Positions 1 to 7,452 of a stretch of 64,000 bases of DNA are shown piece after piece; the stretch's first letter is position 1, and the number at the start of each line of letters is the position of its first letter. The notes below the pieces were generated by a model. The model ran no database searches. It worked only from the letters and a program-made list of their open reading frames with translations, and had not been told where the DNA came from. This DNA is from Maliibacterium massiliense (GTDB lineage Bacteria; Bacillota; Clostridia; Christensenellales; Maliibacteriaceae), in the NCBI RefSeq assembly GCF_900604345.1, contig NZ_LR026983.1:496001-560000 (forward strand). Direction: 5' to 3'. A program made the translations under genes and the position numbers.

Positions 1-997
1 GGATCACCACCAGGCCCATCAACACATCGGAAAGGCCGACCGCCTTGAGCATCTGGGGGATGATCATATCCGCGTTGGCGGGCTTTTCCGTCAGGAACAG
101 GCGGCCGAACACGCCGATGAAGTAGGCGCCGCCCGCCACCACCAGCGCGAAGATAGTGGAGATGATAGTGCCGCGCCGGATGGCGGACGCATCGCGGATG
201 GCGTAAAACTTATGCACCATCTGCGGCAGGCCCCAGCTGCCCAGGCTGGTGAGGATGACCAGGGACAGCAGCGGGATAAAGCCCCCGGGGCCCACCGGCC
301 CCACCAGTTTATCGCCCACCTCTGGCGTGGCGGCCAGCTTGGCCAGGCCCGCCGAAAGGCCGCCCACCTGGGGGCTGCCTACCACCGAGCAGATCAGCCA
401 CACGATGCCGATGATCATGATAAAGCCCTGGAAAAAGTCACACAGCGCAGTGGCCATGTAGCCGCCCAGCAGCAGGTACAGGCCGGTGAGCACCGCCATG
501 CCCACCATGCAGTAGACGTACGGGATATCAAACACGCTCTCAAACAGGTACCCCAGGCCCTGGTACACCGAGGCCGAGTAGGGCACCAGAAAGATAAACG
601 ACACCACGGCCGTGGCGATCTTTAGATTTTTACTGTTGTAGCGTTTTTCAAAAAATTCCGGCATTGTGGAGGCGTGCAGCGCGTGGGTCATCGCGCGGGT
701 CCTGCGCGCCAGCACCTTCCAGGCGATAAAGCTGCCCAGCACTGCGTTGCCCACGCCGATCCACACAGCCGACAGGCCGAAGTCCCAGCCGAAGCGGCCC
801 GCGTAGCCGATGAAGATCACCGCGCTGAAGTAGCTGGTGCCGTAGGCGAACGCGCTCATCCACGCGCCGGTCTTGCGGCCGCCCAAATAAAACTCCGAGA
901 GCGTTTTCGTGTGCCTGGAGGAATAGAGCGCAATGCCGACGATCACCAGTACATAAACAATAAGACATAGGATTTTCGCGTCCCAAAACCAGGACAT
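1..997 (-). CDS. Sodium:solute symporter (SSS family), N-terminal part, cut by window edge
   Basis: About 332 residues are visible, beginning MSWFWDAKILC, and the frame is still open at base 1, so the C-terminal part is missing. The segment is strongly hydrophobic with repeated membrane helices and carries the SSS-type start 'SEFYLGGRKTG' (about residues 33-43) followed by an 'AYGTSYFSA' helix and a later 'GGYMATALCDFFQG' segment. Members couple sodium entry to uptake of solutes such as proline, pantothenate or sugars; the substrate cannot be told here. The ATG is chosen because AAGGAAGGTG lies just upstream, and a good minus-strand promoter lies about 90-120 bases before it. Confidence 0.85.
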   Translation of the reverse strand, partial: MSWFWDAKILCLIVYVLVIVGIALYSSRHTKTLSEFYLGGRKTGAWMSAFAYGTSYFSAVIFIGYAGRFGWDFGLSAVWIGVGNAVLGSFIAWKVLARRTRAMTHALHASTMPEFFEKRYNSKNLKIATAVVSFIFLVPYSASVYQGLGYLFESVFDIPYVYCMVGMAVLTGLYLLLGGYMATALCDFFQGFIMIIGIVWLICSVVGSPQVGGLSAGLAKLAATPEVGDKLVGPVGPGGFIPLLSLVILTSLGSWGLPQMVHKFYAIRDASAIRRGTIISTIFALVVAGGAYFIGVFGRLFLTEKPANADMIIPQMLKAVGLSDVLMGLVVI

Positions 998-1088
998 AAA
1001 AAGAACACCTTCCTTCCATTCTGCTGCGAGAAGCGCCCGCTTGCTACCGCGGCGGCATTGATCCGCCGCATGCCGTACTACGAGGCTT

Positions 1089-1116
1089 AGTATACCATGC
1101 CGCGCGGTTGTTGCAA
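1089..1116 (-). promoter_or_regulatory. Predicted sigma-A promoter of the SSS symporter gene
   Basis: On the minus strand a TTGCAA -35 (1116-1111) is followed after 16 bases by TATACT (1094-1089), which has an upstream TG making an extended -10. The predicted start near 1082 leaves an 85-base leader before the symporter ATG. Confidence 0.55.
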
Positions 1117-1234
1117 AGACCAAATTTGACCCTTTTCCTGCAAAAGCGGCGGTTCCCTTGCCGGCGGCCCGTGTTCTATGGTACAAACAAAGGAGAAGCC
1201 GCTTCTTTATGCAGGGTCCCGCGCATTGCGCTTT

Positions 1235-1263
1235 GCGCCAGATTTGCATCCTGGCGCGTTTTT
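1235..1263 (+). terminator. Terminator-like hairpin in the leader of the first MFS gene
   Basis: GCGCCAG (1235-1241) pairs with CTGGCGC (1251-1257) around a 9-base loop and is followed by GTTTTTAC. It lies about 40 bases before the MFS start on the same strand, so it could act as an attenuator. No gene precedes it on this strand within 1 kb. The rest of the 998-1301 gap shows only the divergent symporter promoter. Confidence 0.45.
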
Positions 1264-1301
1264 ACAGCGTCCACACCGCCCCAATAACCGGAGGTGCCGC
1301 C

Positions 1302-2504
1302 ATGCTGCCCAAGGGAAAACGCCTGCCCCTTTTCCTGACGCTGATATGCGTGTACTGGTTTTCCTTCTGTATCTCCAACCCTGTGCTCACCGAGTATACC
1401 CGCGCGCATTCCTCCTCGCGCATGGCGGGCGTCATCATCGCAAGCTACAGCCTGGTGCAGACGCTGGTGCGCATCCCGCTGGGCATTCTTTCAGATGCGC
1501 GCAAGACGCGCAAGTATTTCATCGCCCTGGGCCTTGTGCTCAACGCGCTGGGCCTGGCCGCGCTGCTGCTGCCCCCAACGCCCGCGCTGATGCTGCTGGC
1601 GCGCGTGCTGATGGGCGCGGGCGTCTCCACCTGGGCGCCCTTCTCCATCCTCTACACAAGCTATCTGGGGCCGCGGCAGGCCGCCAGCGCCATCGGCATT
1701 ACCAACGCCTGCAACTACATCGGCCAGATGCTCGGCACCCTGGTGGGCGGCTACGTCGTCACGCTGACGGGAAACGTGCGCGCCCCCTTTCTCATCGGCG
1801 GCGTCACCGCGCTTGTCGGCGCGGCGATGGCCTGCATGATCATCGATCAGGACAAAGCGCAGTTCCCGCAGACGCGCGCGCCCATCAAAGCGTACCTGGC
1901 CATTGGCAAATCGCGCAGCGTGTTTGTGGCCTCGCTGCTGGCCATACTGATTCAGCTCTGTTCCCAGGCCACCCTCTACGGCTTTACCCCCACGTTCGCC
2001 GCCCAGCGCGCCCACGCAAACGCCGCTCAAATGGGCATGCTATTTACGGTGGCGCTCTTTCCGGGTATCTTTTCCGCGCCGCTTGCGGGCTGGTTCAGCC
2101 GCATATGCCGGGGCGCCCCCCGCGTGCTGGCGGGCTGTTTTCTGGTCTCGGCCGCATACTGCGTGGCCGTGCCCCATATCACGCACATCTACCTGCTCTT
2201 TGCGCTGCAGGTCGTCTTCGGCTTTGCGCGCGGCCTGTGCGTCAGCCTGCTGATGAGCCAGTGCATCGCGGACGTGACGCCCGCCCAGCGCGGCACGGCG
2301 ATGGGCTTTTTTCAGGCCATCTACGGCGTGGGCATGACGCTGGGACCGCTGATTGTGGGCGCCTTTGCGGGCAACGACCACGCGGGCGTCAACCTGGCGG
2401 GGCTGGCAAACGGCTTTTACGCCGTGGCGCTGCTACAGCTTGCGGGCACGCTGCTGTCCCTGGTGCTGTACCGCAAAAGGGCAGCGTACAGCAAGGCCGC
2501 CTGA
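1302..2504 (+). CDS. Major facilitator superfamily transporter (paralogue 1)
   Basis: The 400-residue protein starts MLPKGKRLPLFLTLICVYW and has the hydrophobicity pattern of a 12-helix MFS carrier. The loop after the second helix reads 'GILSDARKTRKYF', matching the MFS motif GxLaDrxGrkxx. The cytoplasmic middle loop falls around residues 185-205, and a late 'QRGTAMGFFQAIYGVGMTLGP' helix is typical of drug/sugar MFS proteins. The ATG at 1302 is preferred over upstream in-frame codons because GGAGGTG sits 6 bases before it. The next gene is a close paralogue. The substrate is unknown. Confidence 0.85.
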   Translation: MLPKGKRLPLFLTLICVYWFSFCISNPVLTEYTRAHSSSRMAGVIIASYSLVQTLVRIPLGILSDARKTRKYFIALGLVLNALGLAALLLPPTPALMLLARVLMGAGVSTWAPFSILYTSYLGPRQAASAIGITNACNYIGQMLGTLVGGYVVTLTGNVRAPFLIGGVTALVGAAMACMIIDQDKAQFPQTRAPIKAYLAIGKSRSVFVASLLAILIQLCSQATLYGFTPTFAAQRAHANAAQMGMLFTVALFPGIFSAPLAGWFSRICRGAPRVLAGCFLVSAAYCVAVPHITHIYLLFALQVVFGFARGLCVSLLMSQCIADVTPAQRGTAMGFFQAIYGVGMTLGPLIVGAFAGNDHAGVNLAGLANGFYAVALLQLAGTLLSLVLYRKRAAYSKAA

Positions 2505-2553
2505 TATCCGGTTCCGCATTTTGTTCTTACTATAGTAAAAAAGCGATTTACCA

Positions 2554-2581
2554 TTACAAATGCGCGGGTGTATTGTATAAT
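2554..2581 (+). promoter_or_regulatory. Predicted sigma-A promoter of the second MFS gene
   Basis: TTACAA (2554-2559) and TATAAT (2576-2581) are separated by 16 bases in the AT-rich spacer between the two MFS genes. A perfect 12-base palindrome, TTACTATAGTAA, lies just upstream (about 2527-2538) and could be an operator. This suggests the second copy can be transcribed on its own. Confidence 0.55.
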
Positions 2582-2633
2582 AAACGTGTTTTGTGCGCGT
2601 TTCTGCATTTATTTACAATAAAGAGGTGTTTTT

Positions 2634-3833
2634 ATGCTTCCCAAGGGTAAACGTCTGCCCCTGTTTTTGGCGCTGGTGGGCATGTACTGGTTCTCATTTT
2701 ACACATACTCCCCCATTTTTACCGAGTATGTGCGCGGGCTCTCCACCTCGCAGATGGCGGGCACCATCATCGCAAGCTACGGCTTTGTGCAGATGCTGCT
2801 GCGCATCCCCGTGGGCATGCTCTCCGACAAGCTCAAGACGCGCAAGTATTTTGTGACCATGGGCCTGGTGATCACCGGCATCGGCGCGCTGGGCATGGCG
2901 CTTGTGCCTGTGCCGGGCTGGCTGCTGTTCTTCCGCGGCATGACGGGCGCGGGCGTGGCGACGTGGGTGCCCTTCTCCATCCTCTTTTCCAGCTACTTTG
3001 AAAGGGGGCACGCCACGCGCGCCATCGGCATCGTCAACGCCTTCAACTTCGGCGGGCAGATGGTTGCCACCCTCATCGGCGGGTACCTCGCGCAGTGGAC
3101 AGGCTCCCCCTTGAGCACCTTTTACCTGGCGGCGGCCACCGCTGGCGTCGCGGCCGTACTCTCCCTCTTTTTGGTGGACCAGAAGAAGGAGGACTTTCCC
3201 GCGCGCCCGGTGCGGCTGCGCGAGCTGGCCGCCGTGGCCAAGGACCGCACGCTGATGATCGCCTCCACCCTGGCCATCCTCACGCAGCTGGCCTCCTTTG
3301 CCACGGTGTACGGCTTTACGCCCACCTTTGCCAAGGCCAACGCGCTTGCCTCCTCGGCGCAGCTGGGCATCATGACCACGCTGGTGACGCTGCCCGCCAT
3401 CTTTGCCTCGCCCCTGGCTGCATGGTTTGCGAAAAAGATGCGCGGCGCGCACAACGCGATGCTGCTGGCCTTTGTGCTCTCAGCCGCGTACTGCGTGGCC
3501 GTGCCCCACATCCATGACATCTACGTCTTTTATATCGCACAGTTCTTCTTTGGCGCGGCGCGCGGCCTGTCCACCAGCATCCTGATGGCCCAGGCCATCG
3601 CGGATATCGCGCCCGCCCAGCGGGGCACGGCGATGGGCTTTTTCCAGGCTATCTACGGCGTGGGCATGACGCTGGGGCCCCAGCTGGTGGGCATCTTCGG
3701 GGGCCAGGACGCGGGCGGCGCCAACCTGGTGGGCCTGGCGGTCGGCTTCTACGTGGTGGCGGGCATCCAGCTGGCGGGCGCTGTGATGGCGATGACCCTG
3801 CTGCGCAAAAAGCGCGGCGGCGCCCGGGCGTAG
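2634..3833 (+). CDS. Major facilitator superfamily transporter (paralogue 2)
   Basis: The 399-residue product starts MLPKGKRLPLFLALVGMYW, almost the same as the preceding protein, and keeps 'GMLSDKLKTRKYF' (MFS motif A) and 'QRGTAMGFFQAIYGVGMTLGP'. The two genes are therefore a tandem duplication that has since diverged, especially in helices 4-6 and the middle loop. AGAGGTG precedes the ATG. Transcription ends at a perfect palindromic terminator shared with the convergent gene. The substrate is not evident; the lack of a nearby regulator or enzyme gives no hint. Confidence 0.85.
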   Translation: MLPKGKRLPLFLALVGMYWFSFYTYSPIFTEYVRGLSTSQMAGTIIASYGFVQMLLRIPVGMLSDKLKTRKYFVTMGLVITGIGALGMALVPVPGWLLFFRGMTGAGVATWVPFSILFSSYFERGHATRAIGIVNAFNFGGQMVATLIGGYLAQWTGSPLSTFYLAAATAGVAAVLSLFLVDQKKEDFPARPVRLRELAAVAKDRTLMIASTLAILTQLASFATVYGFTPTFAKANALASSAQLGIMTTLVTLPAIFASPLAAWFAKKMRGAHNAMLLAFVLSAAYCVAVPHIHDIYVFYIAQFFFGAARGLSTSILMAQAIADIAPAQRGTAMGFFQAIYGVGMTLGPQLVGIFGGQDAGGANLVGLAVGFYVVAGIQLAGAVMAMTLLRKKRGGARA

Positions 3834-3850
3834 CTCTGCATCGACCGCCC

Positions 3851-3886
3851 AAAAGAGCCCCTGCGCGTACGCGCAGGGGCTCTTTT
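3851..3886. terminator. Bidirectional terminator between convergent genes
   Basis: A perfect 30-base palindrome (3854-3883) is flanked by AAA on the left and TTTT on the right, so it can end transcripts from both the MFS gene and the GNAT-HAD gene. Confidence 0.9.
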
Positions 3887-3909
3887 TCCTCTTAATTACA
3901 ACGGGGCTG

Positions 3910-5304
3910 CTACGCCTTCTCCAGCGCGCGGGCCAGGTCCGTCATACCTGAAAACACCAGATCGGGCTGCACCTCGCTTGCGGGCAAGTCGGCAAGCTTT
4001 GTCTCGCCTGTGAGCACCAATATGGAGAGCAGCCCCGCGTTTTTCCCCGTGGCGATGTCCGTGTATAGGCGGTCCCCCACCACGGCGATCTGCTCTTTGG
4101 CAAGGCCGGTGCGCGCCATGATCAGACGCACGATCTCGCTGTTGGGCTTGCCGATGATCACGTCCGCCTTGCGGCCCGTGGAGGCCTCGATCAAGGCCAT
4201 CATCGCGCCGATATCGGGCACGAACCCGCCCTTGACCGGACAGTTGAAGTCGGGATGGGTGGCGATATAGGGCAGCCCCGCGCGCACAAAATCGCACATG
4301 CGCGCCATGCGCGCATACGTCATGGTGGTGTCAAAACCCAGCAGCACCAGATCGGGGTCCTCCTCCACCACATGCACGTCATAGGCGCGCACCTCCTCTT
4401 TCAGATGCGCGTTGCCCATCACAAACACCCGCCTGCCCGCATAGTGCGCGGCCAGATACTGCGCCGCCGCCTGACCGGAGGTCATGATATCCTCGGGCGT
4501 GATGGCGATGCCCATGCCCGCAAGCTTTTGGATGTAGTGCGCCGCGCTGCGCGAGGAGTTGTTTGTCAGAAAAAGCCCCCGCCTGCCCTGGGCTTTGAGC
4601 ACTTGCATAAAGTGCAGCGCGCCGGGCAGAATGTCGTCGCTCAAATACACCGTGCCGTCCATATCCAGCACAAAGCAGCGGATATCCTGCAGCGCCGCCT
4701 GCGCGTGGATATCGTTGCGCCAGGCGCCCGTGGAGGCGTGCAGTCGCATCCACTGGGCGCGGGTGATGGCGTAGAGGTGCGCGTCCCACCACTGCCCCTT
4801 GCACTGGTAGTAATGCGTGAGCGTTCCCTCAAAGCGCATGCCCAGCCGCTGCATCACCCGTCCGGAGGCATGGTTCTCCACCATGTAGTTGGCCTGCACA
4901 CGCGCCATGCCCAGGCTGATAAACGCGTAACGCAGCATGGCCTGGCAGGCCTCGGTCATATACCCCCTGTGCCAGGCGCTGCGGCGCAGGCAGTAGCCCA
5001 TCTCCATGCGGCGGTGCTTCTGGCTGACCAGTATCAGGCTGCAGCTGCCGATCAGGCGGCCCGACGCCTTTTCCTCAATGCCCCAGTGCAAAATCTCGCC
5101 GCCGGCCACCTGGCGGGCCGCCTCGTTTAAGAACGCGTAGGTATCGCGCATATCGCGGTGCGCGCTCCACAGCATGTAGCGGGCCACCTCAGGATCCGAT
5201 CCATAGGCAAACACGTCCTGGGCATCGTCAAGCTGCAGCGCGCGCAGCAGCAGGCGCGGCGTCTCCAGCTGCGCGACGTGGTAGAGTGACGCTCCATCGT
5301 TCAT
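3910..5304 (-). CDS. Fusion of GNAT (RimJ/RimL-type) acetyltransferase and HAD-IIA phosphatase
   Basis: The 464-residue protein has two domains. Residues 1-180 look like a RimJ/RimL-type N-acetyltransferase ('LETPRLLLRAL', 'WHRGYMTEA', 'ENHASGRVMQRLGMRFEG'). Residues 205-464 form a NagD-like HAD hydrolase with motif I DMDGT (214-218), motif II LTNNSS, the lysine in 'IIGKPNSEI' and motif IV 'VVGDRLYTDI'. The second half should remove phosphate from a small phospho-metabolite. No internal stop or strong second ribosome site separates the domains. The ATG at 5304 is chosen because the domain starts there; codons further upstream run through non-coding sequence. AAGGGGGG lies just upstream. Confidence 0.85.
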   Translation of the reverse strand: MNDGASLYHVAQLETPRLLLRALQLDDAQDVFAYGSDPEVARYMLWSAHRDMRDTYAFLNEAARQVAGGEILHWGIEEKASGRLIGSCSLILVSQKHRRMEMGYCLRRSAWHRGYMTEACQAMLRYAFISLGMARVQANYMVENHASGRVMQRLGMRFEGTLTHYYQCKGQWWDAHLYAITRAQWMRLHASTGAWRNDIHAQAALQDIRCFVLDMDGTVYLSDDILPGALHFMQVLKAQGRRGLFLTNNSSRSAAHYIQKLAGMGIAITPEDIMTSGQAAAQYLAAHYAGRRVFVMGNAHLKEEVRAYDVHVVEEDPDLVLLGFDTTMTYARMARMCDFVRAGLPYIATHPDFNCPVKGGFVPDIGAMMALIEASTGRKADVIIGKPNSEIVRLIMARTGLAKEQIAVVGDRLYTDIATGKNAGLLSILVLTGETKLADLPASEVQPDLVFSGMTDLARALEKA

Positions 5305-5425
5305 GTGCGTTCCCCCCTTAGGCTCATTGGTTTTATCATAGCATATTTCCCCGAAACACTGCAGATGGTTTTCACGGTTGCAAGCCGCGCGGCAGGGGCG
5401 TAAAATGGATTTTAATGAAATTTTT

Positions 5426-5449
5426 ATGCGGGCGCTTTTTCGCCCGCAT
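5426..5449. other. Hairpin in the leader of the MATE gene
   Basis: ATGCGGGCG pairs with CGCCCGCAT around a short T-rich loop, 22 bases before the MATE start. No T-run follows on either strand, so it is not an ordinary terminator; it could affect translation of the MATE gene. Confidence 0.35.
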
Positions 5450-5470
5450 GAGGAAAGCCAGGTGTAGAGC

Positions 5471-6889
5471 GTGTGTGAACCCCAACAAACAGAGCAGGTC
5501 CATGCCGTCCACCAGCAGGTGGGCGACGCGCGCAAAAAAGAGATGCGCAAAGAGGTGTTCCACGTCGCATGGCCCGCGCTCACAGAGCTTTTTTTGACCA
5601 CCCTTGCCTCCATCGTGGATTTGATCATGGTGGGCACGCTGGGCCCCGCGGCCATCTCGGCGGTGGGCTTCTGCCAGCAGCCGCGTTTTCTGGCGCTGGC
5701 GGCGTTTGTGGCGCTCAACACGGGCGCAACGGCGCTGATCGCGCGCTTTAAGGGCGCGGGCGAGCACGCGGCGGCCAACCGCGTGATGCGCCAGAACCTG
5801 CTGCTCACTATCGGCGTCTCGGTGGTGGTGGGCGTGCTGGGCGCAGCGTTCGCCGGCCCCATCATGCAGGTAATGGGCGCCATACCGGGCCAGGCCTCCT
5901 ACGCCGGCGCGGTGGACTACTTCCGCATCCAGATGTACGGCCTGCTTGCCATGACGCTTCCCCTTGCGGTGAGCGCGGCCCTGCGCGGCGTGGGCAACAC
6001 CAAGGCGGCCATGCGCCTGAACCTGATCGCCAACCTGGTCAACATTGTGCTAAACTACCTGCTCATCGGCGGCAATCTGGGCTTCCCCCGCATGGAGGTG
6101 GCCGGCGCATCGCTCGCCACCGTGCTTGGCAACGTGGTGGCGGCCGCGGGCGGCCTCTACGTGCTGATGCGCGGCAGGCACTACGTGCGCCTGCAAAAGG
6201 GCGACTCCTTCAAGCCGGACTTTCCCCTCATCGGGCGCATCGTGCGCATCGGCGGGCCCACCATGCTTGAGCAGGTGGTGCTGCGCGTGGGGCTGATCAT
6301 CTTCCTGCGGGCGGTGGCGGGGCTGGGCGAGATCGCCTTTGCCACCCATCAGGTGACGGTCAACATCCTCTCGCTCTCCTTTATGAATGGGCAGGCCTTC
6401 GGCATCGCCGCCACCACGCTGGTGGGGCAGAGCCTGGGGCGGGACAGGCCGGACGAGGCGCGGCAGTACACCTCCTACTGCCAGCAGATGGGCTTTCTCA
6501 TATCCACAGTGCTGGCGCTGCTCTTCTTTTTCTTCGGCAGGCAGTTTGTGTGGCTGTTCGTCTTTCTATCGCCCGATGTGGCGGCCTCGGCCGATATGAT
6601 GGTGATGGGCGCGCAGGTGCTGCAGGTGATCGCGGTGATCCAGCCCATCCAGGCCTCCCAGCTGATCTACTCGGGCGCACTCTACGGCGCGGGCGACACC
6701 AAAACGACGGCGCTGATCGTGTTCCTGGGGCTGATCGTGGTGCGGCCCATCTTTATCTACCTGTGCATGAACCTGCTGCACTGGGGCCTTGTGGGCGCGT
6801 GGGTCGCGTGCGCGGTGGACCAGGCGGTACGCGCGCTGTTGATCACCATCCGCTTCCGCTCGGGCAAATGGAGCGCGGTGCGTGTGTAG
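5471..6889 (+). CDS. MATE family efflux transporter
   Basis: The 472-residue, 12-helix protein matches the MATE/NorM family: the first helix carries 'PALTELFLTTLASIVDLIMVG', the middle has 'LRGVGNTKAAMRLNLIANLVNIVLNYLLI', and the second half starts 'GGPTMLEQVVLRVGLIIF'. It would export cationic or organic compounds using a sodium or proton gradient. The first possible codon with a site (AGGTG) in front is GTG at 5471; an ATG at 5543 (MRKEVFHVAWPAL) is an alternative and would remove a poorly conserved N-terminal stretch. It stands alone between two convergent neighbours. Confidence 0.88.
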   Translation: MCEPQQTEQVHAVHQQVGDARKKEMRKEVFHVAWPALTELFLTTLASIVDLIMVGTLGPAAISAVGFCQQPRFLALAAFVALNTGATALIARFKGAGEHAAANRVMRQNLLLTIGVSVVVGVLGAAFAGPIMQVMGAIPGQASYAGAVDYFRIQMYGLLAMTLPLAVSAALRGVGNTKAAMRLNLIANLVNIVLNYLLIGGNLGFPRMEVAGASLATVLGNVVAAAGGLYVLMRGRHYVRLQKGDSFKPDFPLIGRIVRIGGPTMLEQVVLRVGLIIFLRAVAGLGEIAFATHQVTVNILSLSFMNGQAFGIAATTLVGQSLGRDRPDEARQYTSYCQQMGFLISTVLALLFFFFGRQFVWLFVFLSPDVAASADMMVMGAQVLQVIAVIQPIQASQLIYSGALYGAGDTKTTALIVFLGLIVVRPIFIYLCMNLLHWGLVGAWVACAVDQAVRALLITIRFRSGKWSAVRV

Positions 6890-6899
6890 ACAAAACGAC

Positions 6900-6941
6900 A
6901 AGCGGGGTGAAAGGCACACGCCTTTTCGCCCCGCTTTTTTT
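6900..6941. terminator. Bidirectional terminator between MATE and PNPOx genes
   Basis: AAGCGGGGTGAAAGG (6900-6914) pairs with a near-complementary arm (6921-6936) and is followed by a run of T. The arms are A- and T-flanked, so the minus-strand gene could also use it. Confidence 0.85.
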
Positions 6942-7413
6942 ATACCATATGCCTTTTGCCCGTGATGCGCGTCACGTCCACGCGGCAGAGGCACGTGTGC
7001 GCAAGCGCGGCCGGATCGTACGCGGGCGCGCCCGCATAGCCGTAGCGCCGCATGATCGCGTCCATGGCCGCTTTGCGCTGCTGCGGCGCTTTCAAAAACG
7101 TGACATACCCATCGCCCACCACGCTCTCATAGCGCGCCGACCACTGGCAGGGGTTCTCTGCCGGCAGCGGCGCAAAGGAGCAGTCCGCCTCAAAGCAGAC
7201 GCGCGGATCCCTGCGCAGCACGTCGATTTTTCTTCCTGCGGGGGCGCTGTGGAAATACAGCGCAAGCGCGTCCCCCGCGCGCGCGTAGCCAAAGCTCAGC
7301 GGCACGATGTAAGGCGTACCACGATCGTTCATGCCCAGCCGCAGCACCGGGCAGCGCGCCAGGATATCCATCATCTGCTGGATTGACGTTACTTCCCTGT
7401 CCTTTCGTCGCAT
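6940..7413 (-). CDS. Pyridoxamine 5'-phosphate oxidase-fold flavoprotein (NimA-like)
   Basis: The 157-residue protein starts MRRKDREVTSIQQMMDIL and has the small split-barrel signature 'RLGMNDRGTPYIVPLSFGY', 'LYFHSAPAGRKIDVLRRDPRVCFEAD' and 'WSARYESVVGDGYVTFL', as in the NimA/PNPOx-like FMN-binding proteins. Such proteins reduce nitro compounds or other small oxidants; the exact substrate is not known. AAGGAGG lies 8 bases before the ATG at 7413, which makes the start firm. It ends against a shared terminator. Confidence 0.85.
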   Translation of the reverse strand: MRRKDREVTSIQQMMDILARCPVLRLGMNDRGTPYIVPLSFGYARAGDALALYFHSAPAGRKIDVLRRDPRVCFEADCSFAPLPAENPCQWSARYESVVGDGYVTFLKAPQQRKAAMDAIMRRYGYAGAPAYDPAALAHTCLCRVDVTRITGKRHMV

Positions 7414-7452
7414 CCCAAATCCTCCTTTTGGGCAGGCCCGCGCATGGCGCAA

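Noticed and set aside
5426..5449. Terminator before the MATE gene
   Set aside because: The stem is good but no T-run follows on either strand.
5305..5883. N-terminal extension of the GNAT-HAD protein
   Set aside because: The frame stays open upstream but runs antisense to the MATE gene, and the acetyltransferase domain and ribosome site place the start at 5304.
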